DNA of 36,207 bases from Thermoanaerobaculia bacterium. GTDB lineage: Bacteria > Acidobacteriota > Thermoanaerobaculia > Multivoradales > JAHEKO01. Each line of letters begins with the position of its first letter. The stretch's first letter is position 1. The notes beneath the pieces were generated by a model. The model saw only the letters and a list, made by a program, of their open reading frames with translations. It was not told the DNA's origin and made no database searches. The position numbers were made by a program, and so were the translations under genes. Positions 17,196 through 24,142 of the stretch are shown here, in pieces. The stretch covers positions 1 to 36,207 of the forward strand of contig CAMYOG010000036.1 of assembly GCA_947259925.1 (NCBI GenBank). Reading direction: 5' to 3'.

Positions 17196-17217
17196 GGCCT
17201 GGAATCGGGCCTGGAAT
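17196..17217 (+). repeat. Tandem 10-bp direct repeat
   Basis: GGCCTGGAAT occurs at 17196-17205 and again at 17208-17217, separated by CG, giving a 12-base period. It lies between the GTAC-box array and the sigma-54 promoter. It may be a second protein-binding site, for example for a bending or repressor protein, or a chance duplication. Only two copies are present. Confidence 0.5.
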
Positions 17218-17233
17218 TTCCTGTCTCTCTGCT

Positions 17234-17249
17234 TGGTACGCCGGTTGCT
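17234..17249 (+). promoter_or_regulatory. Sigma-54 (-24/-12) promoter
   Basis: TGGTACGCCGGTTGCT matches the consensus TGGCACG-N4-TTGCW at every defined base except one (T for C at the fourth position). The GG at 17235-17236 and GC at 17247-17248 have the exact 12-base register required. Transcription would start near 17260, about 42 bases before the ATG of the FG-GAP lipoprotein gene. Its position between a sigma-54 activator gene and a divergent gene strongly supports it. RpoN itself is not encoded in this window. Confidence 0.75.
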
Positions 17250-17301
17250 CTCAAGCGATCACAGCAGGTCGCCTTCATCATCCACGGCAAGAGAGAGACG
17301 A

Positions 17302-18951
17302 ATGACTGTAGTAGCCAGATCCAGCCAGGCCACCCTGATCCTGATGCTCGGCGCGGTCGCGGTCGGGTGCGTGACGCCCGGAGCCGCCGCCGTTCCGCCC
17401 TTTGAGGACACGTTCACGTTCGAGGAGTACGAGGTCGAGCTCGGTCGTGCCGAGCGCCTCACCGTCCTTACCGGCTTCCTGCTCGGAGGCGCCACCGCGG
17501 AGATCGCCACCGTGAGCATCGACGGCGCCGGTGAACGTCGCCTGGGCATCTTCACCTTCGACGGTGGCGGTTGGGAGTCCGAGCTCGACGCCAGCCTGGG
17601 TCGCGACGTCCAATTCGTCGACGTGGCCAGCATCGGCGGCCGCGATCGTCTGATCACCTTCCGGCCGGGCCGACTGAGCTGGTTCGATCCCGACTCGGCT
17701 ACTCAGCGCCTGCTGATCGAGGTCGAAGCGCCGTACAACGCGGAGCCGTCCGGGCTGTACTACAACGGCGCCCAGCCGACCGACCCGTTCGACGAGGGCG
17801 AGATCCCCCGCGTCGACGTCACCCGCGACCTGAACCGCGACGGCCGCGACGACCTGGTGATGCCTGCCGTCGACGGCTTCTGGATCTCCACCCAGTCGAG
17901 CGACGGCTCGTTCACCGATCCGGTGAAACTCGGTCCGCCGGAGCCGCTTCGCGACCGCCTCGGCTTCCGGGAGCCGCGCAGCTATGGCTCGGTGGGGATC
18001 AGTGCGTTGACCGTTCCCTGGTATCTGGGTCGCATTCACGAGATGGACTACAACCAGGACGGGCGCAGCGATCTCGTGTTCTGGAACGATGGCCGCTTCG
18101 AGGTCCACCTCCAGAAGGAGAGCGGCGGTTTCGATCCGGTGGCCGAGACGTTCACCACGGAGGTTTCGTTCGCCGGCGACGGCGCCTACTCGTTCATGTT
18201 CGGCCTCGAGGACAAGGGGACGTTGGTGCTCGCGCTCGGCCTCAGGAAGAAGAGCGAGAGGACCGTCCTGCACTCGTTCCGGGACATGAACGCCGATGGC
18301 GTCGCCGATCTGGTGACCCTGACGCTCTCGGGCCGGAGCTTGATCCGACAGCGCACGCGCTACGATGTCCACTACGGCCAGCCGACTGCCGACGGCATCG
18401 TGTTCGCGGAAGAGGTGAGCACCGCGATCCGCCCGCGGGCCAGGTCGGCGTGGGGCTATTCGCAGCAGTGGCTCCAGGACATCGACGGCGACGGTCAGGT
18501 CGACGCCGTGTGCGGCCACATCAAGACCAGCTTCACCTCGATGGTGCGCGTCCTGGTTGGCCGCTCGCTCTCGATGGGCCTCGAGGTCTACCGAATCGAT
18601 GACGGCGCCTATCCCGAGAAAGCGGACACGAAGCGGAAGCTCACGGCGCGCTTGCGCTTTGGCGATGGACGGGACGCGGGGTTCTTTCCGGCGGTACGGG
18701 TCGGAGACGTGAACGGCGACGGACGCTCGGACGTCGTGGCGGGGAAGAGCCGCGAGACGCTGCTCGTCTTCCTCGGGGTCCCCGGGCCGGAGGTCTTAAC
18801 GCCCCAGCCCCGAGAGGTGACGGTCACCCTTCCGGGTGACGAGCGCAACACCTGGCTGACGGACCTGAATCGGGACGGCAAGGACGACATCCTGATGCAT
18901 CACCCATCGACCACCGAGCCGCATCGCGTGACAATGCTGATCGGCCGCTAG
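17302..18951 (+). CDS. FG-GAP/VCBS-repeat lipoprotein
   Basis: Predicted exported, lipid-anchored beta-propeller-like protein of 549 residues. The N-terminus has a hydrophobic stretch ending in a lipobox (GAVAVGC, Cys23). Six calcium-loop motifs of FG-GAP/VCBS type follow: DLNRDGRDD (176), DYNQDGRSD (249), DMNADGVAD (328), DIDGDGQVD (393), DVNGDGRSD (469) and DLNRDGKDD (521), each near a new blade. Such proteins are typically surface adhesion or ligand-binding modules; no enzymatic motif is visible. The ATG at 17302 is chosen over GTG 17233 because the latter lies in the sigma-54 promoter. Likely co-transcribed with the next small lipoprotein gene and controlled by the divergent activator. 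Confidence 0.9.
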   Translation: MTVVARSSQATLILMLGAVAVGCVTPGAAAVPPFEDTFTFEEYEVELGRAERLTVLTGFLLGGATAEIATVSIDGAGERRLGIFTFDGGGWESELDASLGRDVQFVDVASIGGRDRLITFRPGRLSWFDPDSATQRLLIEVEAPYNAEPSGLYYNGAQPTDPFDEGEIPRVDVTRDLNRDGRDDLVMPAVDGFWISTQSSDGSFTDPVKLGPPEPLRDRLGFREPRSYGSVGISALTVPWYLGRIHEMDYNQDGRSDLVFWNDGRFEVHLQKESGGFDPVAETFTTEVSFAGDGAYSFMFGLEDKGTLVLALGLRKKSERTVLHSFRDMNADGVADLVTLTLSGRSLIRQRTRYDVHYGQPTADGIVFAEEVSTAIRPRARSAWGYSQQWLQDIDGDGQVDAVCGHIKTSFTSMVRVLVGRSLSMGLEVYRIDDGAYPEKADTKRKLTARLRFGDGRDAGFFPAVRVGDVNGDGRSDVVAGKSRETLLVFLGVPGPEVLTPQPREVTVTLPGDERNTWLTDLNRDGKDDILMHHPSTTEPHRVTMLIGR

Positions 18952-18958
18952 GGATGCC

Positions 18959-19300
18959 ATGGCGGGCTCCCTGCGGCCTCTGGTGGCCGTTACGGTATGC
19001 TCCTGGGCGGCTCTCAGCGGCTGTGCAACCGTGACCGAGATCCGAATTCACAACACCTCACCCCTCGATTACGCCGACGTCGTCGTCGGCGGGCAGCCGT
19101 TTGGTGACGTTCCGGCGGGCGGGACCAGCGTCTACCGGAACGTCGACGTGAGGTTCGGCTACGCGGTCATCAAGCTACGAGCGGAAGGACGGTCCGTCAC
19201 CGGCAAGACGCTCAACCTGGGTTCCGAGCGGTTCACCCACGAGATCGACGTGATCGATCTCGACGCGGGTCACCTGGCGATCGAAGTCGTCCGCGACTGA
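18959..19300 (+). CDS. Small lipoprotein of unknown family
   Basis: The 113-residue product has a signal sequence ending in the lipobox LSGC (Cys22), then a beta-rich domain with NTSPLDYADVVVGGQPFGDV, VPAGGTSVYRNVDVRFGYAV and HLAIEVVRD at the end. I recognise no family; the alternating hydrophobic pattern suggests a small beta-sandwich. It begins seven bases after the FG-GAP gene and is probably on the same transcript, so the two lipoproteins may act together at the envelope. An out-of-frame ATG at 18954 is rejected because it loses the signal sequence. Confidence 0.8.
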   Translation: MAGSLRPLVAVTVCSWAALSGCATVTEIRIHNTSPLDYADVVVGGQPFGDVPAGGTSVYRNVDVRFGYAVIKLRAEGRSVTGKTLNLGSERFTHEIDVIDLDAGHLAIEVVRD

Positions 19301-19341
19301 GCCGCTCGCGGACGATCGGTGTCGACGGTGATAGCTGCCCT

Positions 19342-19371
19342 CGGACATCGAGCTGCACAGCTCGCCGTCCG
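19342..19371. terminator. Interrupted hairpin after the lipoprotein pair
   Basis: CGGAC (19342-19346) pairs with GTCCG (19367-19371), and CGAGCT (19349-19354) with AGCTCG (19359-19364) around a GCAC loop, separated by a 2x2 internal loop. The result is an 11-bp stem in the 94-base gap between the small lipoprotein and PAP2 genes. There is no downstream T-run, so it may be a Rho-assisted end point or an mRNA stability hairpin rather than an intrinsic terminator. Confidence 0.4.
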
Positions 19372-19394
19372 TCCGGGGTAGAGTCTCCTCCCGA

Positions 19395-20456
19395 GTGAGC
19401 TCGACCCGCCGCTGGTTCACCCCCTATCCGTTCGAGATCTACATCTGGCCGGTGGCGTTGCTGTCGGTTCTGGCGCTCAGGCTCTGGGGCCTCAACCTCG
19501 ACTGGAGCACGGCGGTCTACATCTTCAGACCGTTCCTGCGGCTGGCCCCCAAGCTCCTGGCGCTGGGGATCGTCCTGCAGCTCGCCTACCACGGGGTCGG
19601 CGCTCTGCGAGAGCGGAGCCCGACGCCGACGAAGGACTATCTGCGCGCCATCGTCCACCCCGGGTGGATCGTCCTCTGGCTCCGCATGTATCTCGCGTAC
19701 ATGCTCCTCAACTACGTCTACTCGTGGGTCAAGGTCTCGATCCCGCTGGTCAACTACCGGCTCTGGGACGCCGAGCTCTGGGTGGTCGATCGGCTCCTGC
19801 ACCTCGGCTTCTCGCCTAGCGTCTTCCTGGTCGAGCTCGCCAAGGGGACGCCGCTCTTATGGCTGCTCGACGCCTGGTACGGCCTCTGGATCGAGACCGT
19901 GGTCTGGACGATCGCCTTCTTCGCCTGTGCGAGCCAGGCGCGGCTACGCCGTAGCTTCCTCCTCTCGTGCTGCCTGCTCTGGTCGATCGGTGCCTGGCTC
20001 TACATGGCGGTACCGGCGCTCGGGCCCTGCTACACCGACGCCGAGGTCTTCGCCGAGGCGATGCCGGAGATGCCGAGCGCCGAAGGCGGCCAGGAGGCGC
20101 TCTGGCAGAACTACCAGCAGGTCCTGAAGGGCCGCGAGGGACCCCTGCGCAGATTCAACCCCACTCGCGGGGTGGCCGCGCTCCCCAGCTTGCACGTCGG
20201 AGCCCACCTCCTGTTCGCCCTCTGGTGCCGCCGCTTCGCGCGGCCGCTCTACCTGGTCTTCCTGATCGGGACCGCCCTGACGTTCCTCGGCTCGGTCGTC
20301 ACCGGCTGGCACTACGCCGTCGACGGTTACATCGGCGCCGCGCTCGCTCTCGGCTCGTACTGGTTGGCGTGCCGGCTCGACCCGCCCGACGAGGGCGAGC
20401 CCGAGGGGCCGCCGGCCGCCGCCGACTCAGCCGCCGATGTAGCCGAGCGCGCGTAG
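19395..20456 (+). CDS. PAP2-superfamily membrane phosphatase/transferase
   Basis: A 353-residue multi-spanning membrane protein from a GTG start. It carries two PAP2 catalytic motifs: LPSLHVGAH with His267, and GWHYAVDGYIG with His306 and Asp310, the His-Asp pair in the usual H-x3-D register. Several hydrophobic helices precede these motifs, and a roughly 65-residue periplasmic-type loop rich in charged residues lies between. The layout resembles the PAP2_3 branch, which includes inositol-phosphorylceramide synthase-like enzymes, so a lipid phosphotransferase or undecaprenyl/phosphatidate phosphatase role is possible; the exact substrate cannot be read from sequence. Tail is acidic and alanine-rich. 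Confidence 0.85.
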   Translation: MSSTRRWFTPYPFEIYIWPVALLSVLALRLWGLNLDWSTAVYIFRPFLRLAPKLLALGIVLQLAYHGVGALRERSPTPTKDYLRAIVHPGWIVLWLRMYLAYMLLNYVYSWVKVSIPLVNYRLWDAELWVVDRLLHLGFSPSVFLVELAKGTPLLWLLDAWYGLWIETVVWTIAFFACASQARLRRSFLLSCCLLWSIGAWLYMAVPALGPCYTDAEVFAEAMPEMPSAEGGQEALWQNYQQVLKGREGPLRRFNPTRGVAALPSLHVGAHLLFALWCRRFARPLYLVFLIGTALTFLGSVVTGWHYAVDGYIGAALALGSYWLACRLDPPDEGEPEGPPAAADSAADVAERA

Positions 20457-20745
20457 GTCTTCGAGGTCTTCGGGCGCCACGTCCTCGTCCGGGTCGAACA
20501 CCGGCTCGGCGGTGGGCCAGGCCAGAAGCGCCTCGAGCAGCGCGTCCCGCTCTCGGAGAACCCGTCTTTCACGTCGACGGCCTCGCCGGGTCCCTCGGAT
20601 AGAGGCCGCTGAACATCGAGGCGTGCGACGGGTTGGTGATCGTCATCTGCGCGACGCCGTTGTCGAAGACCACGCTGTGCTCGGCCAGGGCGTCCATCGC
20701 CGGCATCGTCACCCGCTCGTAGCCGTGGTCGGATCGGTCGGGGTG
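20427..20745 (-). pseudogene. Deleted sulfatase-family gene remnant
   Basis: On the minus strand about 20745-20569 encodes HGYERVTMPAMDALAEHSVV, FDNGVAQMTITNPSHASMFS, GLYPRD, the N-terminal active-site region of alkaline-phosphatase-superfamily sulfatases (PSHAS-x-x-SGLYP), then a stop. A second piece in another frame ends DVAPEDLEDLRALGYIGG at 20427, the characteristic LRALGY-x-GG C-terminus of the same family. The several hundred residues normally between are missing, as is the N-terminal ISIDTLRADH-type strand. This is a gene destroyed by internal deletion. Its end overlaps the last 30 bases of the PAP2 gene. The sequence otherwise fills the 406-base gap before the histidine kinase; no intact gene is there. 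Confidence 0.72.
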
Positions 20746-20862
20746 GGGCCGGGGTGCGTCTCCCCGGAGGGCAGCGGGGACGCTGTCACGACCGGCCGGG
20801 GTAGGATATCGACACCGCGCGGACAGCTCCGACTCCCAACCGCCGTCCGTCGCGGCGGCCAG

Positions 20863-21993
20863 ATGAGTGATCTACAGGAGCCTCTCTCGAAGACCGGCGA
20901 GCGATCCGAGGCGGAGCTGCATCTCCAGCGACTCTTCGATCTCTCCCTCGATCTGATGTGCGTCGCCGATTTCGAAGGCTACTTCCGGCGCATCAACCCC
21001 GCGTTTCAGCGCACGCTCGGTTACGAGCCTTCGGAGCTCCTGACGCGCCAGTTCATCGAGTTCGTCCACCCCGACGACCGCGAGAGCACGGTGCGGGAGG
21101 TCGAGAGTCTCTCTCGCGGCGCCCTCACGGTCGATTTCGAGAACCGCTATCTGACGCGCGACGGCGAGTACCTGTGGCTCGCGTGGCGCTCGGCGCCGGT
21201 GGTCGAGACCGGCCTGATCTATGCGGTCGCCCGAGACATCACACGCCAGAAGGCGGACCGTGAGCTCCTCGCCCGTCAGGCCGAGGAGCTGGCCCGCTCG
21301 AACGCCGATCTCGAGGAGTTCGCCTACGTAGCGTCACACGATCTACGGGCGCCGCTCCGCTCGATCGTCAACCTGGCGAAGTTCATCGAGGAGGACCTGG
21401 GCGACGCGATTCCGGAACGGACCCGCGGCCACCTGGAGCAGCTCCGCCGCCGAGCGCTACGCATGAAGGCGTTGACCGACGATCTCCTGATCTACTCCCA
21501 GGCCGGGCGTGAGCGTGACGAGGTTGTCGAGGTAGACACCTCGGCCCTGGTCCGGGACGTCGCCTTCCTGCTCGATCCGCCGGACGGGATGGTGGTCGAC
21601 GTCGACGGCTCGATGCCGGTCTTCAGAACCGTGCGCGGACCGCTCGAGCAGGTGCTCCGCAACCTGATCGGCAACGCGATCAAGCATCACGACCGGGACG
21701 AGGGCACGATCCTGGTCTCGAGTCGGGATCTCGGTGACTCCTGGGAGTTCGCGGTGACCGACGATGGGCCGGGGATCGCCGAGGAGGACCGCAAGCGTGT
21801 CTTCGGGGTCTTCCAGCAGGTCCTGCGCGAGCGGCTGGAGGGGAGCGGCATCGGCCTATCGGTCGTCAACCGGATCGTCGAGGCGTTCGGCAGTAGAGTG
21901 GAGCTGGACGCCGCCAATGGCAGAGGGGCCACCTTCCGTTTCGGATGGCCCAAACGAATCGAAGAGTGCGATGCCGACACTGTTGATCGTTGA
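20863..21993 (+). CDS. PAS-domain sensor histidine kinase
   Basis: A cytoplasmic 376-residue kinase without membrane segments. A PAS domain spans about residues 20-137 (LFDLSLDLMCVADFEGYFRR, FVHPDDRE), followed by a short coil, the HisKA dimerisation helix with phospho-acceptor His159 (YVASHDLRAPLRSI), and a HATPase with N box NLIGNAIKHHD, G1 DDGPGIA and G2 GSGIGLSVV. It resembles phytochrome-like or hybrid-partner kinases that end in SRVELDAANGRGATFRF. The start ATG is at 20863; open frame upstream is GC-rich shadow sequence. It overlaps the receiver-HATPase gene by 23 bases, so the two are coupled. Confidence 0.92.
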   Translation: MSDLQEPLSKTGERSEAELHLQRLFDLSLDLMCVADFEGYFRRINPAFQRTLGYEPSELLTRQFIEFVHPDDRESTVREVESLSRGALTVDFENRYLTRDGEYLWLAWRSAPVVETGLIYAVARDITRQKADRELLARQAEELARSNADLEEFAYVASHDLRAPLRSIVNLAKFIEEDLGDAIPERTRGHLEQLRRRALRMKALTDDLLIYSQAGRERDEVVEVDTSALVRDVAFLLDPPDGMVVDVDGSMPVFRTVRGPLEQVLRNLIGNAIKHHDRDEGTILVSSRDLGDSWEFAVTDDGPGIAEEDRKRVFGVFQQVLRERLEGSGIGLSVVNRIVEAFGSRVELDAANGRGATFRFGWPKRIEECDADTVDR

Positions 21994-22852
21994 CGACAAT
22001 CCGGTCGACCGCGAGCTGGCCGTCCGCTGTCTGGCGCCACTCCACGATCTGGAGGTCATCGAGGCCGAGGACGGGCGGCAGGCGCTCGAGATGATCTCGG
22101 CGAGCGTGCCGGACCTGGTGCTCACCGATCTGCGGATGCCCGAGCTCGACGGTCTCGAGCTGGTACGCGAGACCGGGGAGCGCTTCGCGAATCTGCCGGT
22201 GATCCTCATGACCGCCCAGGGGAGTGAGAAGATCGCCGCGAAGGCGCTGCTCGAGGGGGCCGCCAGCTACGTGCCCAAGGCCGACCTGGTCGAGTTCCTC
22301 GCCGAGACGGTGCAGCAGATGCTCGGCGTCTCGCTCGCCCGGCGCGAGCGGGCCGACGTTCTCAAGTACCTCGAATCGAGCGAGTCGCGATTCGAGCTGG
22401 CCAACGATCCGGCGCTCATCTCACCGCTGGTCGCCTACCTGCAGGACGATCTGGAGCGCACCGGATTCGCCGACGAGCAGGTCAGGTCGCAGATCGGTAC
22501 CGCGCTCCACGAGGCGCTCTCGAACGCGATGATCCACGGCAACCTGGAGGTGAGCTCGGAGCTTCGCAAGAACGGCACCGACCCGTTCCGGGCGGCGATC
22601 CGGGAGCGCAGCCGGAGCGAGCCGTGGGCCAGTCGCCGGGTCCACTGCCTGGCCGAGCGGAGCTCGGACCAGGTGCGCTACGTCATCCGCGACGAGGGGC
22701 CAGGCTTCGATACCTCGTCACTGCCCGACCCGACCCGGCCCGAGAGCCTGCTCAAGGCCCAGGGCCGAGGCCTCTTCCTGATCTCCTCGTTCATGGACGA
22801 GGTCGAGCACAACCGGACCGGCAACGAAGTTCGCCTGATCAAGCGGGCCTAG
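21971..22852 (+). CDS. Receiver domain fused to RsbW-like HATPase
   Basis: The 293-residue product joins a CheY-like receiver (residues 1-120; acid pocket VDDN near residue 8, phospho-acceptor Asp53 in VLTDLRMPELDG, Lys in YVPKADL) to a HATPase of the anti-sigma/serine kinase type (HEALSNAMIHGN N box, RDEGPGFD, GRGLFLISSFMDEV). The C-terminal half resembles RsbW/SpoIIAB partner-switching kinases. The preceding histidine kinase is the natural phospho-donor, so phosphorylation may switch the HATPase on or off. No anti-anti-sigma or sigma gene is adjacent; the target is unknown. Confidence 0.9.
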   Translation: MPTLLIVDDNPVDRELAVRCLAPLHDLEVIEAEDGRQALEMISASVPDLVLTDLRMPELDGLELVRETGERFANLPVILMTAQGSEKIAAKALLEGAASYVPKADLVEFLAETVQQMLGVSLARRERADVLKYLESSESRFELANDPALISPLVAYLQDDLERTGFADEQVRSQIGTALHEALSNAMIHGNLEVSSELRKNGTDPFRAAIRERSRSEPWASRRVHCLAERSSDQVRYVIRDEGPGFDTSSLPDPTRPESLLKAQGRGLFLISSFMDEVEHNRTGNEVRLIKRA

Positions 22853-22897
22853 CGGCCGTCGGCCGGGCGGCAGGCGATCCCGGTAGCGGCCTCCGGG

Positions 22898-23410
22898 CTA
22901 TGCCGAGCGAGTGGCGATCTGGCGTTCCAGCGCGTCGGCGAAGCGATGGGGCTCGGCCGGCGTGATCAGGAGCGGCCGGCCCGAGCGACGGCGCACGATC
23001 ACATAGTCGTCCGTCCGCGAGATGTAGAACCGGAAGGTAACGCTCTTGGTCTTGTAGAGGCCGAACCCGCCCCACAGACCGCCGGCGCCGATGCGGACAC
23101 CGAGGCCGTAGCGCGACCGGAACTCCTCGCCACGCATCTGCATGACGTTCTCGATCTCCGACAGCGCGATCGAATACCGCCGTACCGGCCAGACGATATC
23201 GAGCGAGCTCGACGACAGCTCGAAGTAGCTGGGGCGCATGTAGAACCAGACGACCAAGTAGACGCCGGCCACGAACAGCGCTGGCACCCAGGCGAGCGCG
23301 CCCAGGCCCCCACGCGAGCCGGCGTACAGCAGGACCAGCGGGATCGGCAGGACCAGCACGGTCAGCCACAGGATCAGCCCGGACATCGTGGCGAGCCGAA
23401 AGCGCTCCAC
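22898..23410 (-). CDS. Membrane-anchored bacterial PH-domain protein
   Basis: The 170-residue product has two N-terminal transmembrane helices (about residues 9-30 and 36-58) followed by a PH-like domain with YFELSSSSLDIVWPVRRYSI, GLWGGFGLYKTKSVTFRFYI and DDYVIVRRRSGRPLLITPAE, consistent with the bacterial PH-domain family PF10882. Function is unknown; such domains often modulate membrane proteases or envelope stress. GTG 23410 is used; ATG 23386 (nine codons in) is an alternative. It is the last gene of the minus-strand block, 30 bases after the lipoprotein methyltransferase. Confidence 0.82.
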   Translation of the reverse strand: MERFRLATMSGLILWLTVLVLPIPLVLLYAGSRGGLGALAWVPALFVAGVYLVVWFYMRPSYFELSSSSLDIVWPVRRYSIALSEIENVMQMRGEEFRSRYGLGVRIGAGGLWGGFGLYKTKSVTFRFYISRTDDYVIVRRRSGRPLLITPAEPHRFADALERQIATRSA

Positions 23411-23440
23411 CGGCCTAGCCTACCAACGGGACCGGCCGGC

Positions 23441-24058
23441 TCAGGTCGATGGCTTGCGGAAGACCAGGCAGTAGCGGTCCTCCTCGCCGTTCCAGTCCTC
23501 GAGGTGCTCGACCAGCTGAAGGCCGCTTGCGGTCAGCTCGGTGATCAGATCGTCGACTGGGATGCCGTGGCCGCCCCGGTCCGGAACGTTGTCGAGCTGC
23601 CGCCAGTTCTTCTGGGGCACGATGTCGACCATGGCGATCAGCCCGCCGGGGCGCAGCGCGCGCCACAAGTCGGCGCGCATCAGCTCCGGCCGCTCGAAGT
23701 GGTGGTAGACCATGCGCAGCAGGATCGCGTCGCAGCACTCCGCCGGCAGTCCGGTCCGCTCCTGGTCCCCCTCGACGGTGGTGAAGTTGGTCAGCGACGC
23801 GTCTCGCAGGCGCTCTCCGATCTCCTCGACCAGATGGCTCTTGACCTCGGTGGCGTAGACGTGGCCGGTTGGCCCGACGCTTCTGGCCAGGATCTCGCTC
23901 CACTCGCCCTCGCCGGCACCGACGTCGGCGACGATCGAGCCCACGCGGAGTTGGAGGACGGCGGCGATGCGATCGGCTTCGTCGGCGCGAGCCCGCGCGC
24001 TGGTACAGCCGATCAGCAGCGGCACCAGGGTGAGCAGCGAGAGTCGTACTCGAGTCAC
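23441..24058 (-). CDS. Putative lipoprotein with SAM-methyltransferase domain
   Basis: The 205-residue product from GTG 24058 starts MTRVRLSLLTLVPLLIGCTS, a short signal with lipobox LIGC (Cys18), then a class I methyltransferase fold: motif I VADVGAGEGEW (43-53), acidic motif around VYATEVKSHLVEE, and post-I DAILLRMVYHHFERPELM with RPGGLIAMVDIVP. An alternative TTG at 24094 adds twelve residues but has no binding site. An exported methyltransferase is odd, because SAM is cytosolic; either the signal is an anchor facing inward, or the domain has another role. Similar signal-bearing methyltransferases exist in other bacteria. Confidence 0.8.
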   Translation of the reverse strand: MTRVRLSLLTLVPLLIGCTSARARADEADRIAAVLQLRVGSIVADVGAGEGEWSEILARSVGPTGHVYATEVKSHLVEEIGERLRDASLTNFTTVEGDQERTGLPAECCDAILLRMVYHHFERPELMRADLWRALRPGGLIAMVDIVPQKNWRQLDNVPDRGGHGIPVDDLITELTASGLQLVEHLEDWNGEEDRYCLVFRKPST

Positions 24059-24083
24059 ATCGGAGAGGTTAGGTGCCAGGCCT

Positions 24084-24126
24084 GCAAGATGCAAGTTGAC
24101 CTACAGCTACAACTTATGCATCTTGC
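24084..24126. repeat. Large inverted repeat upstream of the lipoprotein methyltransferase
   Basis: GCAAGATGCAAGTTG (24084-24098) is complementary to CAACTTATGCATCTTGC (24110-24126), with only a two-base TA insertion, around an 11-base loop. A partial match continues outward (CCAGGCCT against CGGGCTGG, 6 of 8). The arms total roughly 23-25 bases including this extension. It lies between the stop of the histidine-rich membrane protein gene and the methyltransferase start. No T-run follows on either strand, so it is not an intrinsic terminator; operator, mRNA hairpin or mobile palindrome are possible. Confidence 0.6.
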
Positions 24127-24142
24127 CGGGCTGGTACTCGGC

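Noticed and set aside
20512..20862. N-terminal extension of the histidine kinase to an upstream start.
   Set aside because: The extra residues are Arg/His/Gly-rich shadow sequence opposite the sulfatase remnant; ATG 20863 starts the recognisable protein.
22853..22866. GGCC-GTC-GGCC hairpin between two convergent genes as a terminator.
   Set aside because: Only 4-5 bp, no T-run on either strand, and such GC palindromes are common in this composition.
24102..24109. TACAGCTA in the loop of the palindrome, matching the activator half-site TACAGCT.
   Set aside because: A single 7-base half-site without its partner or a nearby -24/-12 element is expected by chance.
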